Below, piece after piece: positions 4,851 to 8,235 of a stretch of DNA of 8,235 bases. The position numbers and the translations under genes are program-made. A model generated the notes under the pieces. The model ran no database searches. It was not told where the DNA came from and saw nothing but the letters and a program-made list of their open reading frames with translations. Source of the DNA: Candidatus Bathyarchaeota archaeon (lineage in GTDB: Archaea > Thermoproteota > Bathyarchaeia > Bathyarchaeales > UBA233). Where the stretch lies: positions 1 to 8,235 of the forward strand of contig JAMDCS010000082.1 of the NCBI GenBank assembly GCA_023488835.1, written 5' to 3'. Within the stretch, counting starts at the first letter, position 1. Each line of letters starts with the position of its first letter.

Positions 4851-7800
4851 CTATTGCTTCTTCTCAGATTTAACGTACACTTCAACCTTCACTGAAGACG
4901 CAGCTTGCCCAAGTAACTCTGACAAATCCCCAGTCCACTTCGCCGTGGAGTCAGCTGTAAATCCAACCGTCTGCGAAATGCCTCGCCATAGCAGTGCCTT
5001 GTCATAGTCTTTGGCATCTTGCGGCATGAACTCAAAAATCGACCTGCTCGCAATAATAACCAGTTTTTTCTTCATACGTGAAATAGCTACGTTAATTCGG
5101 TTTAAGTTGAGCAGGAAGTCGCTTTCGCTGCGAACGTAGTCTGGGTCGCTGACGGTGGATGAGATGATGATGAAGTCTGCTTCGCCACCCTGATACCGCT
5201 CAACCGTGTCGATTCGGGCGTTTTCGCAACCCTCTGAGAGCATGTTCTTTAGCAAGCCTTTCTGGGCGTTATGTGGCGTAATCACTCCCACGCCGTCGGC
5301 TTGCACATTACGAACTAAAGCCTCAACAATCGAAGCCTCAACGAGGTTTGACTGGAAACTTTCAGCTTCATCGTGGACAATCAGGACGAAAACGTTTTCA
5401 GGTTCCAAAACAACCCCTAAACCATCCGTCTTAGGCCTCGAAGCTGCCAACGTCTGTTTCTGGTCGGAGCGAAAATCAATCTTGTCCTTTTCGTACACCC
5501 ATTCCTTCAAAAATTCTGCTACGACCGAGTGGCACCTGTGGCTTTCACACAATCGCTCGGCAGGAATATCTGCGGGATGTTTGCAACTAATCCGCTCAAT
5601 CCCAAGGTCCTCTTGGCGAAGTAAGCGTAGAAAATCCATGGCTGACAGAAAAGACGCCATTTCCTCGAGTGTTCGGCGGTCTTCTTTTTCCCAGTTATGC
5701 GCTTGAATTGGGGGCAGCTGACGATGGTCTCCAGCCACAAGAATTTGGCTGCTCTTGGTTAGGAACGAGCCTGAAAGAATGAGTTCTGGCAAACGCATCA
5801 TGCTTGCCTCGTCAACTACGAGCAAATCAAAAAAGCTTTCACTCCAAGGGGGCTCAGAATCACCAATTTTTTTCATTAGACCATACAAGCCTGGAGGGGT
5901 AAGACATAAAATCAAAGGGTCTGAACCCGAAGGATTAGGAGTTAACGTAGCCTGCTTCATCAAGCAATCCGTGAGTTCCTGAACGGTCTCTTCGTCTTCG
6001 TTGTAGTTAATGTATGTGACGCCGTCGATGGGCTTAGCGGATGAAGTAGAACTGCTTAGCACGCGGTAAATGTTTAGGTCTTTTAGGTCTTTGCCGCCTT
6101 CTCTGCAGTATTCTTGCCAGCAGCGAGCGAGTTTGCTGACAAACTCATGGATTGCCTTGTGGGTGGGCGCAACCATCAAAACCCTGCACCTGCCATTGGC
6201 TCGGTGGGCAGCGACATGAGCTAAAACTGCCAACTGCAAAGTCTCAGTCTTCCCCGTCCCAGGCGGACCCTGCAACATAACAATCTGCTCTTTTCCGAAA
6301 ACCCGCTCAATGAACCGTTGCTGTTCGGCTTTAGGCGGAAAGCGCCTGCCCTCAACCCAACGCAAAAACGAAGCAGCTGCGTCCCTTGGCAAAGCCTTAT
6401 GAGAAGAAGCTTCCGACTTGCCCGCTAAGAAGCCCGCCAACAAACAATAGAGCACATTGTTGCTTGCGTAGTCAAGGCATTTCGCAGCCCTATCAGAGAT
6501 TATGTCGTCTGCTAACTCATCCAAAATGTAGATCCGCCCAGCTTCAAAGAGCTGCATGTATTTGCTTTTTGCCTTTTCGGGATCAGTTGTGGGAAGATTG
6601 TGCCAAGCGCTATATTTTCTGCCTTTCCCACTTGGCCAACTCACCACGTTAATAACCAACTCGCCTTTTCGGACATTTACTTTGTCGACGATTGCTCGGG
6701 CGGATTTTTCAACTTCCGAGGGTGAGCGCTTCTGGGCTTCCTCAAACTGCCCCTGCTCATTGCGCCTAAGCTCAGTTACAACCATCCAATCGCCCGAACT
6801 TGACCCATCTGCGCCCTTAACTCTGCAAGCATTAGCAACACAATCCACCTTCGGCAAACCAATGCCCTCATAGATGAGTTTTCCGCGGACCACAAAATTC
6901 TGTTCAGACTCAGCGACGACTGTGCATTCAAAAATCAGCGACCTGCCCGAAGCCACCCTCTGGTAAGGGAGCAAAGCGTAGTGCTGGTACATCTCTTGGC
7001 GTTTCGAGAAATACTCTAAGTCCAAAAATTCTCTGCAGCCACGCTCCAAAGTCGCGGTGCCCAATGAAAACTCTGCAATTGTGGGGACAGCAATCGGTTT
7101 CTTTCCCAGTCGCCTATTACGAATCGTTAATGACCGCTCAATATGCTCAAGAGCCATGCAAAGCTTTAGACCCATGAGGTTAAGTTCTTCATCAGCGATC
7201 CGCCTTGTCTTTTGTGGGTAATCACACCATTTGTGTTTCTCTAGCAGAACCTTTGTGGGGTAATTATCTAAACGGTTCTTGGCTGCCCAGAGATATTCAA
7301 TGGGAATTTGGTTTCCAAACCGAGCCCGAGCAGGATAATAGCCGTCTTTGTGTCCATATCCGTCTTCAAGAAAATGGATTGTCCCATCAGGGTTTCTTTT
7401 GAAAGACAGTAAAAAGTTAAACAGTCCATCACGGAAAACCAAACGTAAATCAACCGTTGAGCCGTCTTTGCGCGTTGCCATCCACGCTTTATTTTCAAAA
7501 AAGCTTGCTTGCTCAAGAATAGGCAAAAGCCCGGTGCTGTGGAACTTTAGCGCTTTTCTATGCAATACTTCGTCTTGGAGGATTGAGAACATTGGTTGGT
7601 CGATGGCTTGCCTTAACCCTAAAAGGTCCCTTATCGCCCTGGCGCTCAGCAGGGTTGGTTGGCGGCGTACTGCCTCCATGAGTACGTCTCGTTCTCCTCG
7701 GCTAAAGAAGTACAGGTGAATTGGAACTTCGTCGGGGCTTCCTACTTCATTAGCTACTTTCGTTATGGCGACAGTTAATTCTCGGAAGAAGGCTTCCAGC

Positions 7801-8235
7801 AGCGTTTTTTCTTCGTCTAAACATTCTTGCCGGTCATCGGGAAGACTGGCACTGACCCTTGATACGCCGATTGGCTCTCCTTTGTAGCGTGTACAATCCA
7901 CTCTGGCGCTAATCAACGAAATAACATCCAGCATGTAGTCGCGCTCCACGAAGAGGTAGACGCGGACCATGCTATCTGGGCTAAACAGGAGCGCGGAATC
8001 CACGCCGTTTGATAGGCTGTCCTCGGGAAGTCCACCGTAGCCTGTTCCAGTCAGCCACGGCATATACTTGCTTTTGCTAGCATAGGGGCTACTGGGGCGG
8101 ATTCCACCGAGCATGTACTGTGCACGCTGAACAAGCCAATCCAGTTTAGCACCTACTACACGGTCAGTGGCTAACAAACGTACCTGCTCAGCATCTCTAT
8201 CAGGAATGCTCTTGAAATCGTTGAGCCGTCTTTGC
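4851..8235 (-). CDS. Large SF1B (Upf1/Dna2-like) helicase with probable RNase-H-like region, TM0106 type (5' end cut)
   Basis: The frame is open to the right edge: 1108 residues follow the TTG at 8177, plus 19 more in-frame codons before it, so the true start is outside and the TTG is not a start. Residue numbers here count from that TTG. All superfamily 1 motifs are present: Q-like motif about 614-627, Walker A GPPGTGKT (637-644), Ia VAPTHKA (669-675), Walker B VVDEAS (787-792), III GDHRQLPP (816-823), IV-like region L876-C-E-S-H-R, V DTVERYQGGEADFI (990-1003) and VI NRINVAISR (1026-1034). It should be an active ATP-dependent 5'-3' translocase on DNA or RNA. Residues 70-230 recall the YprB/RNase-H-like region of the TM0106 'RecB-like' proteins (V-E78-R-D80, then HLYFFSRGERD at 154-164), but the first expected Asp is not seen, so this half may be inactive. 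In that family a Cas4/RecB-like nuclease domain comes first; it would lie beyond the edge. Residues 235-600 are a large linker or beta-rich region of unknown role. Confidence 0.9.
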   Translation of the reverse strand, partial: QRRLNDFKSIPDRDAEQVRLLATDRVVGAKLDWLVQRAQYMLGGIRPSSPYASKSKYMPWLTGTGYGGLPEDSLSNGVDSALLFSPDSMVRVYLFVERDYMLDVISLISARVDCTRYKGEPIGVSRVSASLPDDRQECLDEEKTLLEAFFRELTVAITKVANEVGSPDEVPIHLYFFSRGERDVLMEAVRRQPTLLSARAIRDLLGLRQAIDQPMFSILQDEVLHRKALKFHSTGLLPILEQASFFENKAWMATRKDGSTVDLRLVFRDGLFNFLLSFKRNPDGTIHFLEDGYGHKDGYYPARARFGNQIPIEYLWAAKNRLDNYPTKVLLEKHKWCDYPQKTRRIADEELNLMGLKLCMALEHIERSLTIRNRRLGKKPIAVPTIAEFSLGTATLERGCREFLDLEYFSKRQEMYQHYALLPYQRVASGRSLIFECTVVAESEQNFVVRGKLIYEGIGLPKVDCVANACRVKGADGSSSGDWMVVTELRRNEQGQFEEAQKRSPSEVEKSARAIVDKVNVRKGELVINVVSWPSGKGRKYSAWHNLPTTDPEKAKSKYMQLFEAGRIYILDELADDIISDRAAKCLDYASNNVLYCLLAGFLAGKSEASSHKALPRDAAASFLRWVEGRRFPPKAEQQRFIERVFGKEQIVMLQGPPGTGKTETLQLAVLAHVAAHRANGRCRVLMVAPTHKAIHEFVSKLARCWQEYCREGGKDLKDLNIYRVLSSSTSSAKPIDGVTYINYNEDEETVQELTDCLMKQATLTPNPSGSDPLILCLTPPGLYGLMKKIGDSEPPWSESFFDLLVVDEASMMRLPELILSGSFLTKSSQILVAGDHRQLPPIQAHNWEKEDRRTLEEMASFLSAMDFLRLLRQEDLGIERISCKHPADIPAERLCESHRCHSVVAEFLKEWVYEKDKIDFRSDQKQTLAASRPKTDGLGVVLEPENVFVLIVHDEAESFQSNLVEASIVEALVRNVQADGVGVITPHNAQKGLLKNMLSEGCENARIDTVERYQGGEADFIIISSTVSDPDYVRSESDFLLNLNRINVAISRMKKKLVIIASRSIFEFMPQDAKDYDKALLWRGISQTVGFTADSTAKWTGDLSELLGQAASSVKVEVYVKSEKKQ
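7455..7471. repeat. Internal copy of a 17-bp exact direct repeat
   Basis: CGTTGAGCCGTCTTTGC occurs here and again at 8219-8235. This copy encodes K-D-G-S-T on the minus strand, in a smooth part of the helicase protein (residues 237-241). Confidence 0.9.
8219..8235. repeat. Edge copy of the 17-bp direct repeat
   Basis: Exact copy of 7455-7471 ending at the final base. It is read in another frame (Q-R-R-L-N), so protein-level duplication does not explain it. The first codons of the visible helicase may be unreliable. Confidence 0.9.

Noticed and set aside
5206..5706. 166-codon plus-strand open frame
   Set aside because: It lies wholly opposite the conserved helicase motifs; its protein is Ser/Arg-rich with no recognisable domain, as expected of an antisense shadow.
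7348..7719. 123-codon plus-strand open frame
   Set aside because: Antisense to the helicase gene, low complexity, no start signals.
8175..8177. TTG as the start codon of the helicase
   Set aside because: The frame stays open for 19 more codons to the edge, there is no ribosome site, and the family normally has a further N-terminal domain.

Overview
The window reads as archaeal chromosome. The evidence is promoter and terminator style, not a marker gene. AT-rich TATA-like boxes sit about 25-28 bases ahead of start codons. Two genes look leaderless, two have a good Shine-Dalgarno site, and oligo-T tracts follow several stops. Gene content (a sulfhydrogenase-beta-like Fe-S protein, a solo receiver, an arrestin-like zinc-ribbon protein, an AlkA-like glycosylase and a nuclease-helicase-type protein) would fit an anaerobic archaeon, perhaps of the Bathyarchaeia type. 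That lineage is inference. No rRNA, tRNA, CRISPR array, transposase or integrase was seen.

Layout. Bases 1-1141 (minus) hold a 4Fe-4S dicluster electron-transfer protein of the HydB/AsrA type, cut by the left edge. Bases 1290-1901 (minus) encode a Spo0M/arrestin-like beta-sandwich protein with a C-terminal zinc ribbon. Bases 1993-2376 (minus) encode a single-domain response-regulator receiver. Bases 2604-3569 (minus) encode an HhH-GPD (AlkA-like) DNA glycosylase whose usual catalytic Asp column appears to be occupied by another residue. Divergent from it, 3703-4680 (plus) encodes a phospholipase-D-fold protein with a degraded HKD motif and an unrecognised C-terminal domain. Convergent with that, 4851-8235 (minus) encodes a very large SF1B (Upf1/Dna2-like) helicase with a probable RNase-H-like region before it, open at the right edge.

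How the genes relate. Each minus-strand gene in the left half seems to have its own promoter, so they need not form one operon. The right half groups three proteins with DNA-repair or nucleic-acid-processing folds: glycosylase, PLD-fold protein and helicase. The glycosylase and PLD-fold genes share a 133-base divergent promoter region with a 17-base dyad, and the PLD-fold and helicase genes converge on a T-rich terminator region. A joint role in DNA damage response or genome defence is possible but is only inferred from proximity and folds. No gap between genes exceeds 300 bases.

A technical point matters for the ends. The first 18 bases are an exact reverse complement of 715-732, and the last 17 bases are an exact direct copy of 7455-7471. 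Two such matches ending exactly at the two edges are very unlikely by chance. They suggest the window is a whole contig broken at short repeats, or carries misassembled tips.
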